Assembly: GCF_008124885.1 (NCBI RefSeq)
Contig: NZ_VNHX01000014.1
Coordinates: 26,779 to 90,778 of the forward strand
From: Sphingobacterium allocomposti
GTDB lineage: Bacteria; Bacteroidota; Bacteroidia; Sphingobacteriales; Sphingobacteriaceae
Direction: 5' to 3'
DNA length: 64,000 bases
The notes below the pieces were generated by a model. It was given only the letters and a program-made list of their open reading frames with translations. It was not told the DNA's origin and ran no database searches. Positions 1 through 8,581 of the stretch are shown here, piece by piece. Position 1 is the stretch's first letter. Each line of letters starts with the position of its first letter. Position numbers and translations under genes: made by a program.

Positions 1-395
1 CTGGCGGGAGCGTTTACGCGGGGCTAGGTATTTACGACACGATGCAATACATCTCCCCTGACGTGGCGACCATCTGTACAGGAATGGCAGCCTCCATGGG
101 CGCGGTCTTGTTGGTGGCCGGAGCAAAAGGCAAGCGGGCTGCGTTGAAACATTCAAGGGTGATGATCCATCAGCCTTCCGGAGGAGCGCAGGGTGTTGCC
201 GCTGACATGGAAATCAACTTACGCGAAATGCTTAAGTTAAAAGAAGAATTATATACAATTATATCGGAACATTCCGGCCAGTCGTACGAATGGGTAGAGA
301 AATCATCGGACCGCGACTATTGGATGAAAGCAGTAGAAGCGAAAGAGTTTGGTATGATTGATGAGGTACTGTTACCGAAAAAAGAAGTTAAATAA
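1..395 (+). CDS. clpP: ATP-dependent Clp protease proteolytic subunit (5'-truncated by window)
   Basis: Serine peptidase of the ClpXP/ClpAP protease, which degrades unfolded and tagged cytosolic proteins. The frame is open from base 3 (GGSVYAG, the substrate-binding strand and glycine turn) and the true start lies upstream of the window. The catalytic serine is in GMAASMGA, the histidine in [10 protein letters not shown] and the aspartate in SDRDYWM, so the triad is complete. About 130 C-terminal residues are present, roughly two thirds of a normal ClpP. clpX follows after 9 bp on the same strand, the usual clpP-clpX arrangement, so the two are probably co-transcribed. Identification is secure. 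Confidence 0.97.
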   Translation, partial: GGSVYAGLGIYDTMQYISPDVATICTGMAASMGAVLLVAGAKGKRAALKHSRVMIHQPSGGAQGVAADMEINLREMLKLKEELYTIISEHSGQSYEWVEKSSDRDYWMKAVEAKEFGMIDEVLLPKKEVK

Positions 396-404
396 AATTA
401 ATCA

Positions 405-1655
405 ATGAGTAAGATTAATAACAGAGATATCCGTTGTTCATTTTGTGGCATCAGCAAGAACGATGCGCAAATGCTAATTGCGGGCGACGGAGCTCACATT
501 TGCGACCGCTGTGTCACGCAGGCCGGAGAGATTCTTGCTGAAGAATTGAAGCAACGCAAAAGCAAATCGCTACAGACGACACTTAAATTGGTGCGTCCGA
601 TAGAGATCAAGCAGCATTTGGACCAGTATGTTATCGGACAGGATGATGCGAAGAAGGTTATATCGGTTGCCGTATACAACCACTACAAACGTTTAAATCA
701 AAAAGTCGACAAAGATGAGATCGAGATTGAAAAATCAAATCTTATCATCGTTGGTGAAACAGGAACCGGTAAAACACTATTGGCAAAGACTGTGGCCAAA
801 ATATTAAATGTTCCTTTTTGTATTGTAGACGCGACAGTTTTAACAGAAGCTGGCTATGTGGGAGAAGACGTGGAGAGTATCTTAACACGTTTACTGCAAG
901 CTGCCGATTACGACGTCGCCGCAGCCGAGCGCGGAATCATTTATATTGACGAGATCGACAAGATCGCCAGAAAAAGCGACAACCCGTCTATAACGAGAGA
1001 CGTTTCGGGAGAAGGGGTACAACAGGCACTCCTGAAAATATTAGAAGGAACAAATGTTAACGTTCCCCCGCAGGGCGGACGTAAGCATCCGGATCAAAAA
1101 ATGATCTCGGTCAACACCAGCAACATCCTTTTCATTTGTGGAGGGGCGTTCGACGGAATCCAGAAAAAGATTGCGAATAGGCTTAGGACGCAAACTGTGG
1201 GCTATAAGATGAAAGAGGACGAGGGCGAAATCGACCTGAATAACCTCTATAAGTATATTACGCCGCAGGATCTGAAGAACTTCGGTCTAATTCCTGAGCT
1301 TATCGGCCGTCTTCCGGTGCTGACGTACCTCAACCCGTTGGATAAGGAAACACTGCTGAATATTCTGACAGAGCCGAAGAACGCTTTGATCAAGCAATAC
1401 GTTAAATTGTTCCAGTACGAAGGCGTCGAACTTCTCTTTGACAAAGAAGTATACGATTTTATCGTTGATAAGGCGTGGGAGTTCAAACTGGGAGCACGGG
1501 GCCTTCGAAGCATATGCGAGGCCATAATGCTCGATGCTATGTTTGAGATTCCAACAACGAAAGAAGACACCGGCGAAAAAATGCTACACATCACGCTTGA
1601 TTACGCCAAACAAAAATTTGCAAAGTCAGACATCAAAAAGTTACAGGTTGCTTAA
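405..1655 (+). CDS. clpX: ATP-dependent Clp protease ATP-binding subunit ClpX
   Basis: Hexameric AAA+ unfoldase that feeds substrates to ClpP. The N-terminal zinc-binding domain has two CxxC pairs (C11, C14, C33, C36). Walker A is GETGTGKT at residues 117-124, the pore loop is GYVGED, and Walker B is [10 protein letters not shown]. The C-terminal small AAA+ domain with [11 protein letters not shown] follows. At 416 aa it has normal ClpX length. The ATG start lies 9 bp after the clpP stop. A terminator hairpin begins at the stop codon, so clpP-clpX ends here. Confidence 0.98.
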   Translation: MSKINNRDIRCSFCGISKNDAQMLIAGDGAHICDRCVTQAGEILAEELKQRKSKSLQTTLKLVRPIEIKQHLDQYVIGQDDAKKVISVAVYNHYKRLNQKVDKDEIEIEKSNLIIVGETGTGKTLLAKTVAKILNVPFCIVDATVLTEAGYVGEDVESILTRLLQAADYDVAAAERGIIYIDEIDKIARKSDNPSITRDVSGEGVQQALLKILEGTNVNVPPQGGRKHPDQKMISVNTSNILFICGGAFDGIQKKIANRLRTQTVGYKMKEDEGEIDLNNLYKYITPQDLKNFGLIPELIGRLPVLTYLNPLDKETLLNILTEPKNALIKQYVKLFQYEGVELLFDKEVYDFIVDKAWEFKLGARGLRSICEAIMLDAMFEIPTTKEDTGEKMLHITLDYAKQKFAKSDIKKLQVA

Positions 1656-1687
1656 GAAAATCCCTCGATATGCGTCGGGGGATTTTT
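1656..1687 (+). terminator. Rho-independent terminator of clpP-clpX
   Basis: The sequence AAAATCCC-tCGA, a short loop and TCG-gGGGATTTTT form a stem followed by T residues directly after the clpX stop. It overlaps an upstream in-frame ATG (1670) of the next gene, which argues that translation of that gene starts further downstream, at 1748. Confidence 0.8.
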
Positions 1688-1747
1688 GTATATAGATTCG
1701 TGGATGGCCCAGAGGCTGTCCACTATGTTGAACATAAAACTTACTAT

Positions 1748-2563
1748 ATGACAAAAAAGAAAACAGTAGAAACACCAATCACCCCCGGTCTGAAATCAAA
1801 AAAAGACATTGTCAACAACTGGTTGCCCCGATATACGGGATGCCCCTTGGAAGAATTCGAACCGTATGTTCTGTTGACCAATTTCTCGAAATACGTCAAG
1901 ATGTTCTCGGAAATGCACGATAACGCACAGATCTATGGAGAAGATAAAGCTATGCAAGCTTGTACGGCAGGGGGCATAACGATCATTAACTTCGGAATGG
2001 GAAGCCCAATGGCGGCGACGGTCATGGATTTGCTTTCGGCTATCAGTCCCAAAGCTGTGCTCTTTCTGGGCAAGACCGGCGGATTAAAGAAGAAGATACC
2101 CGTCGGCGAACTGATTCTCCCGATTGCGGCCATCCGTGGTGAAGGGACATCGAACGACTACTTTCCTCAGGAAGTCCCATCGCTCCCATCCTTCGCCTTA
2201 CAGAAAGCGATCTCGACCACTATACGCGACTACTCACGCGACTATTGGACCGGTACTGTCTATACGACAAACCGCCGCGTTTGGGAGCATGACAAAGCAT
2301 TTAAAAAATATCTAAAGACCATACGCGCCATGGCTGTCGATATGGAAACCGCAACCATATTCAGCGTCGGCTTTGCAAACAAAATTCCTACCGGTGCGTT
2401 ACTACTGGTATCTGATCAGCCAATGGTTCCCGAAGGTGTGAAAACATCCGAAAGCGACCTCGCCGTTACGGCCAAGTACGTGGAAACACACTTAAAAATC
2501 GGAATAGACGCGCTGAAACAGCTAATTAACAACGGGTTAACCGTTAAACATCTAAAGTTTTAA
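1748..2563 (+). CDS. amn: AMP nucleosidase (nucleoside phosphorylase family)
   Basis: Hydrolyses AMP to adenine and ribose 5-phosphate and so helps control the adenylate pool in the cytosol. The fold is the purine nucleoside phosphorylase/UdP type: a glycine-rich phosphate-site region (INFGMGSPMAA), VLFLGKTGG, and the nucleoside-binding MAVDMETATIF with the conserved Met-Glu pair, then LLLVSDQP with the catalytic Asp. An ATG at 1670 is in frame but lies inside the clpX terminator, and its first 26 residues do not resemble the family. The start is therefore placed at 1748 (MTKKKTVETP), giving 271 aa. A related phosphorylase specificity cannot be excluded, but the N-terminal region matches the Amn type. 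Confidence 0.85.
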   Translation: MTKKKTVETPITPGLKSKKDIVNNWLPRYTGCPLEEFEPYVLLTNFSKYVKMFSEMHDNAQIYGEDKAMQACTAGGITIINFGMGSPMAATVMDLLSAISPKAVLFLGKTGGLKKKIPVGELILPIAAIRGEGTSNDYFPQEVPSLPSFALQKAISTTIRDYSRDYWTGTVYTTNRRVWEHDKAFKKYLKTIRAMAVDMETATIFSVGFANKIPTGALLLVSDQPMVPEGVKTSESDLAVTAKYVETHLKIGIDALKQLINNGLTVKHLKF

Positions 2564-2667
2564 ACCCTATTGTGCAATGCATTACGTTATCCGTGTTGTT
2601 GTTCCGGAAATGGCGAAGGACGTAAAGATTTCGACAGCGCCAGGGTATTCCTTCGCCCATAGCCCGT

Positions 2668-2684
2668 GCTGAGCGAAGTCGAAG
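2668..2684. repeat. GCTGAGCGAAGTCGAAG motif (degenerate interspersed repeat)
   Basis: The 197-bp gap between amn and the next gene contains GCTGAGCGAAGTCGAAG, a short motif I recall as common in intergenic repeats of many bacteria, next to a GTAAAGATTTCGAC stretch resembling the octamer module seen elsewhere in the window. No ORF or clear promoter is visible here. Weak, single-copy evidence in this window. Confidence 0.35.
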
Positions 2685-2760
2685 TAATCCGAGAACCGGG
2701 ATTATGCTGCAAGCGTAAATTTTAAGATGTAAGCGCACAACAAGTTTTTCTCAATCAGGT

Positions 2761-4125
2761 ATGTGGTACAATAATATTCTTGAAACAATCGGCAATACTC
2801 CCCTTGTTAAACTGAACAGGGTGACACAGCACCTCCAGGCTACTGTCCTGGCCAAAATAGAGACCACAAATCCGGGTAACTCTATTAAAGACCGGATGGC
2901 GATAAAAATGATCGAAGATGCCGAAAAGGCAGGCGTGCTGTGGCCTGGCGGCACGATCATAGAAGGAACATCGGGCAACACCGGAATGGGATTAGCGATA
3001 GCAGCTGCCATAAAAGGGTATCGATGCATCTTCACCACGACAGACAAGCAATCTAAAGAAAAGATAGATGCATTACGCGCGTTTGGCGCGGAGGTCATTG
3101 TCTGCCCAACGAATGTCGCCCCCGAAGATCCACGCTCCTACTACTCGGTTTCCAGCCGCCTGGAAAAAGAGGTGCCGAATGCGTGGAAAGCGAACCAGTA
3201 TGACAACCCCTCGAACGCTAAAGCCCATTACGAACAAACGGGACCAGAAATATGGGAACAGACAGAGGGAAAGATAACCCACTTGGTTGTCGGTGTAGGA
3301 ACCGGAGGGACAATTTCCGGCGCCGGTCGCTATTTAAAAGAGCAGAACCCCGACGTTCAGGTTTGGGGAATCGACACGTATGGATCAGTGTTTAAAAAAT
3401 ACAAGGAGACCGGAATTTTCGACAAAGATGAAATATACCCCTATATCACCGAGGGAATCGGAGAAGACTTTTTACCTGCCAACGTCGATTTCGACGTTAT
3501 AGATCTCTTTGAAAAAGTGACCGACAAGGACGCTGCTTTAATGACCCGTGAACTGGCGCGTAAAGAAGGAATATTTGCCGGCAATTCGGCCGGCGCGGCC
3601 ATTGCGGGCCTGTTACAGCTGGGAAATTCATTAACCGAAGAGGATGTCGTCGTTGTTATATTCCACGATCATGGTTCCCGGTACATGGGAAAGATGTACA
3701 ACGAAGATTGGTTACGGGAACGGGGCTTCCTCGAAGACAAGAAGCTCACGGCTAAATCCATCTTGGAAAAAAGGGGAGGTCAAAGGGTCGTCACGGCCGA
3801 CGTCGAGCAGTCCGTGGCGGAGATCTTCAACTTGATGAAAACCCTCAATATATCACAGATACCTGTAACGCAACAGGGAATGGTTATTGGTAAAGTTACC
3901 GAATCAGACATCCTGAACGCGCTACTGGAAAGCCCAGCCCTAAAATCTGCGCGGGTAGGGACAATTACAAGCAAACCTTTTCCGTTTGTAGATTTAAATA
4001 GCTCTATCGACAAGCTGTCTACATTGATAAACAAAGATACGCAAGCCGTGCTGGTGGAAGATGAACAAGGAGAAATAAACATCATCACGCAGTATGATAT
4101 TATCAGCGCGATCTCGGAAAGCTAA
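2761..4125 (+). CDS. Cystathionine beta-synthase-like PLP enzyme with C-terminal CBS pair
   Basis: Type II PLP enzyme of sulfur amino-acid metabolism, expected to condense serine (or an activated serine) with homocysteine or sulfide. ETIGNTPLVKLN opens the fold. The Schiff-base lysine is K43 in NSIKDRMA, EGTSGNTGMGLA is the substrate/cofactor loop, and GVGTGGTISG binds the PLP phosphate. Residues from about 335 to the end form two CBS modules, the regulatory domain that distinguishes CBS from plain O-acetylserine sulfhydrylase. There is no N-terminal heme-binding extension. The 454-aa length fits bacterial CBS. It is monocistronic by spacing; the ATG follows an A/T-rich leader. Distinguishing CBS from a CBS-domain cysteine synthase needs biochemistry. 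Confidence 0.88.
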   Translation: MWYNNILETIGNTPLVKLNRVTQHLQATVLAKIETTNPGNSIKDRMAIKMIEDAEKAGVLWPGGTIIEGTSGNTGMGLAIAAAIKGYRCIFTTTDKQSKEKIDALRAFGAEVIVCPTNVAPEDPRSYYSVSSRLEKEVPNAWKANQYDNPSNAKAHYEQTGPEIWEQTEGKITHLVVGVGTGGTISGAGRYLKEQNPDVQVWGIDTYGSVFKKYKETGIFDKDEIYPYITEGIGEDFLPANVDFDVIDLFEKVTDKDAALMTRELARKEGIFAGNSAGAAIAGLLQLGNSLTEEDVVVVIFHDHGSRYMGKMYNEDWLRERGFLEDKKLTAKSILEKRGGQRVVTADVEQSVAEIFNLMKTLNISQIPVTQQGMVIGKVTESDILNALLESPALKSARVGTITSKPFPFVDLNSSIDKLSTLINKDTQAVLVEDEQGEINIITQYDIISAISES

Positions 4126-4181
4126 ACACAGCACTTGCCATGTGCCTGACATAAACCAAAAACCAAAACTAAAACCAAAAA

Positions 4182-4883
4182 ATGGAAAGAAACAACCGAC
4201 TAAAAAGGCTGGAGTATTGGGCTAAAGCCCGTCTAGGAAAAATAGCATTCATCGACATTGAATACCGAACCAAAAAGGTCTGGTACGGCAGCGATTATGG
4301 AGGCTTTTATGTAGACCCCACCCACCTTAACAAAGATTCTATAATATACTCTTTTGGTATTGGGGAAGACATCAGTTTTGACCGCGCAGTCATCGAAAAG
4401 CACGGCTGCCAGGTATTCGGTTTCGATCCGACCCCAAAATCAATTAGCTGGGTGGAAAAACAAGATCTTCCGGCGGAATTTCACTTTTATCCTTATGGCC
4501 TCGGGGAGCGCACGGAACATGTCAAATTTCATCTTCCTAAGAACAAGGCACACGTATCTGGTAGTATTTTCGACCACCAGCTGGTCAGCGATGAAGATTA
4601 CGTATCCGTACCATTGAAGAGTTTTTCAGATATCATCAAGGAGACGGGCCACAGAACAATCGATGTTCTAAAGATGGATATTGAAGGGTCTGAGTATGTG
4701 GTTCTCGACAGCATTCTGGAATCTGATATACAGATTAATCAGCTGTTACTGGAAACCCATGAGCGTTTCTTTTCGGATGGAAAATCGAAGGGAAAGCAAT
4801 TCTTTGCCACACTCAAAGCCCACGGCTACCGGATTTTTGCTATTTCCGATACCTATCAGGAGATCTCGTTAATGAAAGTTTGA
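4182..4883 (+). CDS. FkbM-family SAM-dependent methyltransferase
   Basis: Predicted class I methyltransferase acting on a hydroxyl group, typically of glycans or small molecules; the substrate is unknown. SAM-binding motif I is YSFGIGEDISFD, followed by an acidic motif II region (VFGFDPTPKS). The FkbM hallmark DVLKMDIEGSEY is at roughly residues 160-172. There is no signal peptide, so it is cytosolic. The gene stands alone, with no glycosyltransferase or polysaccharide genes nearby. It is convergent with ftsB, whose stop lies 49 bp away. Confidence 0.8.
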   Translation: MERNNRLKRLEYWAKARLGKIAFIDIEYRTKKVWYGSDYGGFYVDPTHLNKDSIIYSFGIGEDISFDRAVIEKHGCQVFGFDPTPKSISWVEKQDLPAEFHFYPYGLGERTEHVKFHLPKNKAHVSGSIFDHQLVSDEDYVSVPLKSFSDIIKETGHRTIDVLKMDIEGSEYVVLDSILESDIQINQLLLETHERFFSDGKSKGKQFFATLKAHGYRIFAISDTYQEISLMKV

Positions 4884-4932
4884 GCGCTGCTTGGGCACGA
4901 CAACACGAGTCGCTGGCTTCCGACCGCCGACA

Positions 4933-5238
4933 CTAATCGTTCGGCGTCGGCTCAACCTCCTGGATAACGTAGATGTCTTCGTTATCCTTTTTCATTTTGT
5001 AACGTTCCCTTGCAATCCGTTGAATTTCGTTTGGATTGTATTGGGCATCCTTTATACTTTTTTCGATATGCTTAATTTCAGACTCATAGAAAGCTTTCTC
5101 CTGCTCCAGTTTAGTTTTCTCCTGCTGGTAAGCAAATTGGGTACTGAAGTCATAACGATCAAAAAAGCACATCCACACGAAGAACGCCACTCCGGCGATC
5201 AGATACTTGTTGCGGATCAAGGATAGAAATCTTTCCAT
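4933..5238 (-). CDS. Septum formation initiator family protein (FtsB/DivIC)
   Basis: Small bitopic divisome protein, expected to complex with FtsQ/DivIB and FtsL-like partners at the septum. There is a short cytoplasmic N-terminus, one membrane segment at about residues 12-30 (YLIAGVAFFVWMCFF), a charged coiled coil from about 40 to 75, and the conserved ending ARERYKMKKDNEDIYVI. Its 101-aa length is typical. It lies downstream of eno in the same direction, a linkage common in Bacteroidota, but a terminator-like hairpin separates the two. Confidence 0.85.
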   Translation of the reverse strand: MERFLSLIRNKYLIAGVAFFVWMCFFDRYDFSTQFAYQQEKTKLEQEKAFYESEIKHIEKSIKDAQYNPNEIQRIARERYKMKKDNEDIYVIQEVEPTPND

Positions 5239-5282
5239 TTCGTAAAGCTAGCAAACTCCCACTAAATATACGGAAATAAAAT

Positions 5283-5349
5283 AAAAAAGAGGAAGCTAGA
5301 TACCGTGTCCGTAGCTTAATGCCGGCACACCATACATGCTTCCCCTTTA
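5283..5349 (-). terminator. Probable terminator of eno
   Basis: On the minus strand the arms GGGGAAGC and GCTTCCTC pair with one mismatch around a loop of about 50 nt and are followed by TTTTTTATTTTATTT. The long loop makes this less certain than the other terminators listed, but the T-tract is strong and correctly placed after eno. Confidence 0.55.
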
Positions 5350-5363
5350 TGAACTAAGAATAG

Positions 5364-6683
<1,320 letters not shown>

Positions 6684-6693
6684 CTATTTACAA

Positions 6694-6750
6694 CTTAGTG
6701 TATAATCAACACTAAGATAGCATTTCTATTTAGGATAATCAAACCTAAAT
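6694..6750. promoter_or_regulatory. Two inverted repeats over and downstream of the eno promoter
   Basis: CTTAGTG (6694-6700) pairs with CACTAAG (6710-6716), and ATTTAGG (6728-6734) pairs with CCTAAAT (6744-6750). Both have 7-bp perfect arms and a 9-bp spacer containing ATAATCAA, and their centres are 34 bp apart. The distal repeat overlaps the predicted -7 box of eno and the proximal one lies in the leader. They could be operators for one dimeric regulator or stem-loops in the mRNA. Confidence 0.55.
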
Positions 6751-6770
6751 AAATTCATTTTTATATGCAA
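6740..6770 (-). promoter_or_regulatory. eno promoter (Bacteroidota type)
   Basis: Reading the minus strand, TTG (6770-6768), a 20-nt spacer and TAGGTTTG (6747-6740) match the Bacteroidota -33 TTG / -7 TAnnTTTG promoter with canonical spacing. Transcription would start near 6733, leaving a leader of about 70 nt before the eno ATG. Confidence 0.7.
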
Positions 6771-6793
6771 TTTAATTTTGCAGTATATATAAA

Positions 6794-6964
6794 ATGAATT
6801 ATTCATATTCGTATGCTTCGGCCGGATGGAACGCGACGTGGCTTACCTCCTCTCCGCTACCACTCAAGGTCTATTTTATAGAGGAATATGTATACCCCTT
6901 TTGCAAGACAGATCCGATTAACACAAAAAAAGCCAAACGATCAGGTTTGGCTTTCTTTTTTTAA
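6794..6964 (+). other. Doubtful 56-codon ORF or short transcript convergent with carA
   Basis: An ATG-initiated frame of 56 codons (MNYSYSYASAGW...) runs into the bidirectional carA terminator. A -7-like TAATTTTG sits at 6773-6780, 13 nt before the ATG, but no -33 TTG is present at the right distance. The last codons lie inside the terminator stem, which is unusual for a real protein gene. A small RNA or a chance ORF are both more likely than a conserved protein. Confidence 0.2.
6924..6962. terminator. Bidirectional terminator downstream of carA
   Basis: AAAGCCAAAC, a 5-nt loop and GGTTTGGCTTT form a near-perfect stem, flanked by A residues on one side and T residues on the other, so it would terminate transcripts from both strands. 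On the minus strand it abuts the carA stop codon. Confidence 0.85.
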
Positions 6965-8061
6965 GCTTTAATCATTGCAATAAAGTCGTCAAACAAATAG
7001 CGCGAATCGTGCGGTCCCGGAGACGATTCGGGATGGTACTGTACGGAAAATGCTTTTTTTCCTTTCAGACGGATACCCTCTATCGAATTGTCATTCAGGT
7101 TAATGTGGGTTACCTCCACCTTGTCTGACTTTTGGATATCTTCAGCGACCACACCAAAGCCGTGGTTCTGGGACGTAATTTCGCAACGGTTGGCCACAAT
7201 ATTTTTTACAGGGTGGTTTATTCCACGGTGACCATTGTGCATTTTCTGCGTGCGTATACCATTTGCCAAGGCGAGCATCTGGTGCCCAAGACAAATGCCG
7301 AACATGGGCTTTTCTGCCTGTACAATCTCCTTGATCGTTTCGATGGCATAATCCATGGCTGCAGGATCACCGGGGCCGTTTGAGATAAAGTATCCGTCGG
7401 GGCTCCACTGTTCCATTTCCTTGAAAGAAGTCTTTGCCGGGAAAACCTTCGCATATACTTGACGGGCATCAAAATTTCTAAGAATATTTTTCTTAATTCC
7501 CAGATCCAGTACAGCAATCCGTGTGGGAGCACTTTCCTCCCCGTAGAAATAAGGCTCTTTTGTCGACACAATCGATGAAAGTTCTAAACCTTCCATGGAC
7601 GGCACTTCTGCCAGCTGAGCTTTCAGCTGTTCAACATCGAGGTTTTCCGATGATATGATCGCGTTCATAGCTCCTTTATCCCGGATATGGCGAACCAGTG
7701 AGCGCGTATCAATATCAGAGATACCTACAAGATTCTCCTCTTCAAAATATGTCTGAATTGATTTGTCAGCCATCTTCCGGCTGTAGTTGATATTATAGTT
7801 TTTACAGACTAAGCCTGCAATCTGAATTTTTCCTGATTCTGTATCATCTTGGTCTATACCGTAATTACCAATATGCGCATTGGTGGTCACCATAATTTGC
7901 CCATAGTAAGAAGGATCTGTAAAGATCTCCTGATAACCCGTCGTACCTGTATTAAAACAGATTTCACCCGTTGTCGTTCCAATTTTTCCGGCAGCCTTGC
8001 CATGATAAACCGTTCCGTCTTCGAGCACCAAAATGGCTGGTAATTTACTGTAGTTGGTCAT
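6961..8061 (-). CDS. carA: Carbamoyl-phosphate synthase small (glutaminase) subunit
   Basis: Hydrolyses glutamine and channels ammonia to CarB for carbamoyl phosphate, the precursor of arginine and pyrimidines. The N-terminal CPSase domain (LVLEDGTVYHG, TGTTGYQEIFTDPSY) is followed by a class I glutamine amidotransferase domain with the nucleophile in FGICLGHQMLALA and the His/Glu pair in VQYHPESSPG. The 366-aa length is normal. carB is not in the window. The predicted leader carries a terminator-like hairpin, suggesting attenuation. Confidence 0.96.
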   Translation of the reverse strand: MTNYSKLPAILVLEDGTVYHGKAAGKIGTTTGEICFNTGTTGYQEIFTDPSYYGQIMVTTNAHIGNYGIDQDDTESGKIQIAGLVCKNYNINYSRKMADKSIQTYFEEENLVGISDIDTRSLVRHIRDKGAMNAIISSENLDVEQLKAQLAEVPSMEGLELSSIVSTKEPYFYGEESAPTRIAVLDLGIKKNILRNFDARQVYAKVFPAKTSFKEMEQWSPDGYFISNGPGDPAAMDYAIETIKEIVQAEKPMFGICLGHQMLALANGIRTQKMHNGHRGINHPVKNIVANRCEITSQNHGFGVVAEDIQKSDKVEVTHINLNDNSIEGIRLKGKKAFSVQYHPESSPGPHDSRYLFDDFIAMIKA

Positions 8062-8103
8062 TCTTATATTACTCTATTTATAATGTTCTTCTCTATTAGA
8101 TAT

Positions 8104-8123
8104 AAAAAAAGCCCGAATGGGCT
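8104..8123 (-). terminator. Terminator hairpin in the carA leader (possible attenuator)
   Basis: On the minus strand AGCCC, loop ATTC and GGGCT are followed by seven T residues. The hairpin lies between a -7 box at 8212-8219 and the carA start, so a transcript from that promoter must pass it. A second small hairpin, CAATG-TTTA-CATTG, lies upstream of it in the same leader. Alternatively it is simply the end of the ywbE transcript, with a carA promoter closer to the gene. Confidence 0.6.
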
Positions 8124-8211
8124 GTAAAAATCAAATATGTTGTGAATCAATGTAAACATTGAAGTCTTGTGACAGTGCACCGGGATATATTACCTCATTT
8201 TTCACGAGAGA

Positions 8212-8219
8212 CAAAGGTA
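8212..8219 (-). promoter_or_regulatory. -7 box TACCTTTG upstream of carA
   Basis: TACCTTTG on the minus strand matches the TAnnTTTG consensus. It lies between the ywbE stop and the carA start and would give a leader of about 145 nt containing the hairpin at 8104-8123. No clear -33 TTG was found. Confidence 0.55.
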
Positions 8220-8244
8220 GAAATTAAAACGCAAAAATTCAAAA

Positions 8245-8448
8245 TTAAAAATCTTCTTCCAGAATTTCCTGTACACGTCCTATCTGTCCATCCGTCAGCC
8301 GCACCTTTATTCCACGATGATGAAAGGGCGCCGAGGTAAGCAAATCCTTCACGATACCTTCTGTCAGCACACCGGTACGCTGATCTTTCTTTAATACGAT
8401 ATTCACCAGCATACCCGGCTTAATGTTTGCTCTTGTTTTTCCGTCCAT
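8245..8448 (-). CDS. ywbE: YwbE family protein (DUF2196)
   Basis: A 67-aa basic cytosolic protein with the family pattern: RANIKPGMLVNIVLKKDQRTG, then GIVKDLLTSAPFHHRGIKVRL and GRVQEIL at the end. The whole family domain is present. The molecular role is not known to me; the fold suggests a small beta barrel. It is downstream of rseP on the same strand but separated from it by a heptad repeat tract. Confidence 0.85.
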   Translation of the reverse strand: MDGKTRANIKPGMLVNIVLKKDQRTGVLTEGIVKDLLTSAPFHHRGIKVRLTDGQIGRVQEILEEDF

Positions 8449-8485
8449 TTTTATTAGCTCTTAGTTCGTTGTTAAAGATTAGGGG

Positions 8486-8576
8486 GCTATTAGCTGCACG
8501 CTATCTGCCATAAGCTATTTGCCATCTGCTATAAGCTATAAGCTATAAGCCATAAGCTATCTGCCATCTGCTATAA
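8486..8576. repeat. Thirteen in-register 7-bp repeats (GCYRNNN)
   Basis: Between rseP and ywbE the sequence consists of 13 consecutive heptamers that all begin with GC, for example GCTATAA, GCCATCT and GCTATCT, without interruption; the register continues into the rseP stop codon region. It is the purest copy of the heptad family found in several intergenic gaps of this window. Confidence 0.9.
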
Positions 8577-8581
8577 GCCAA

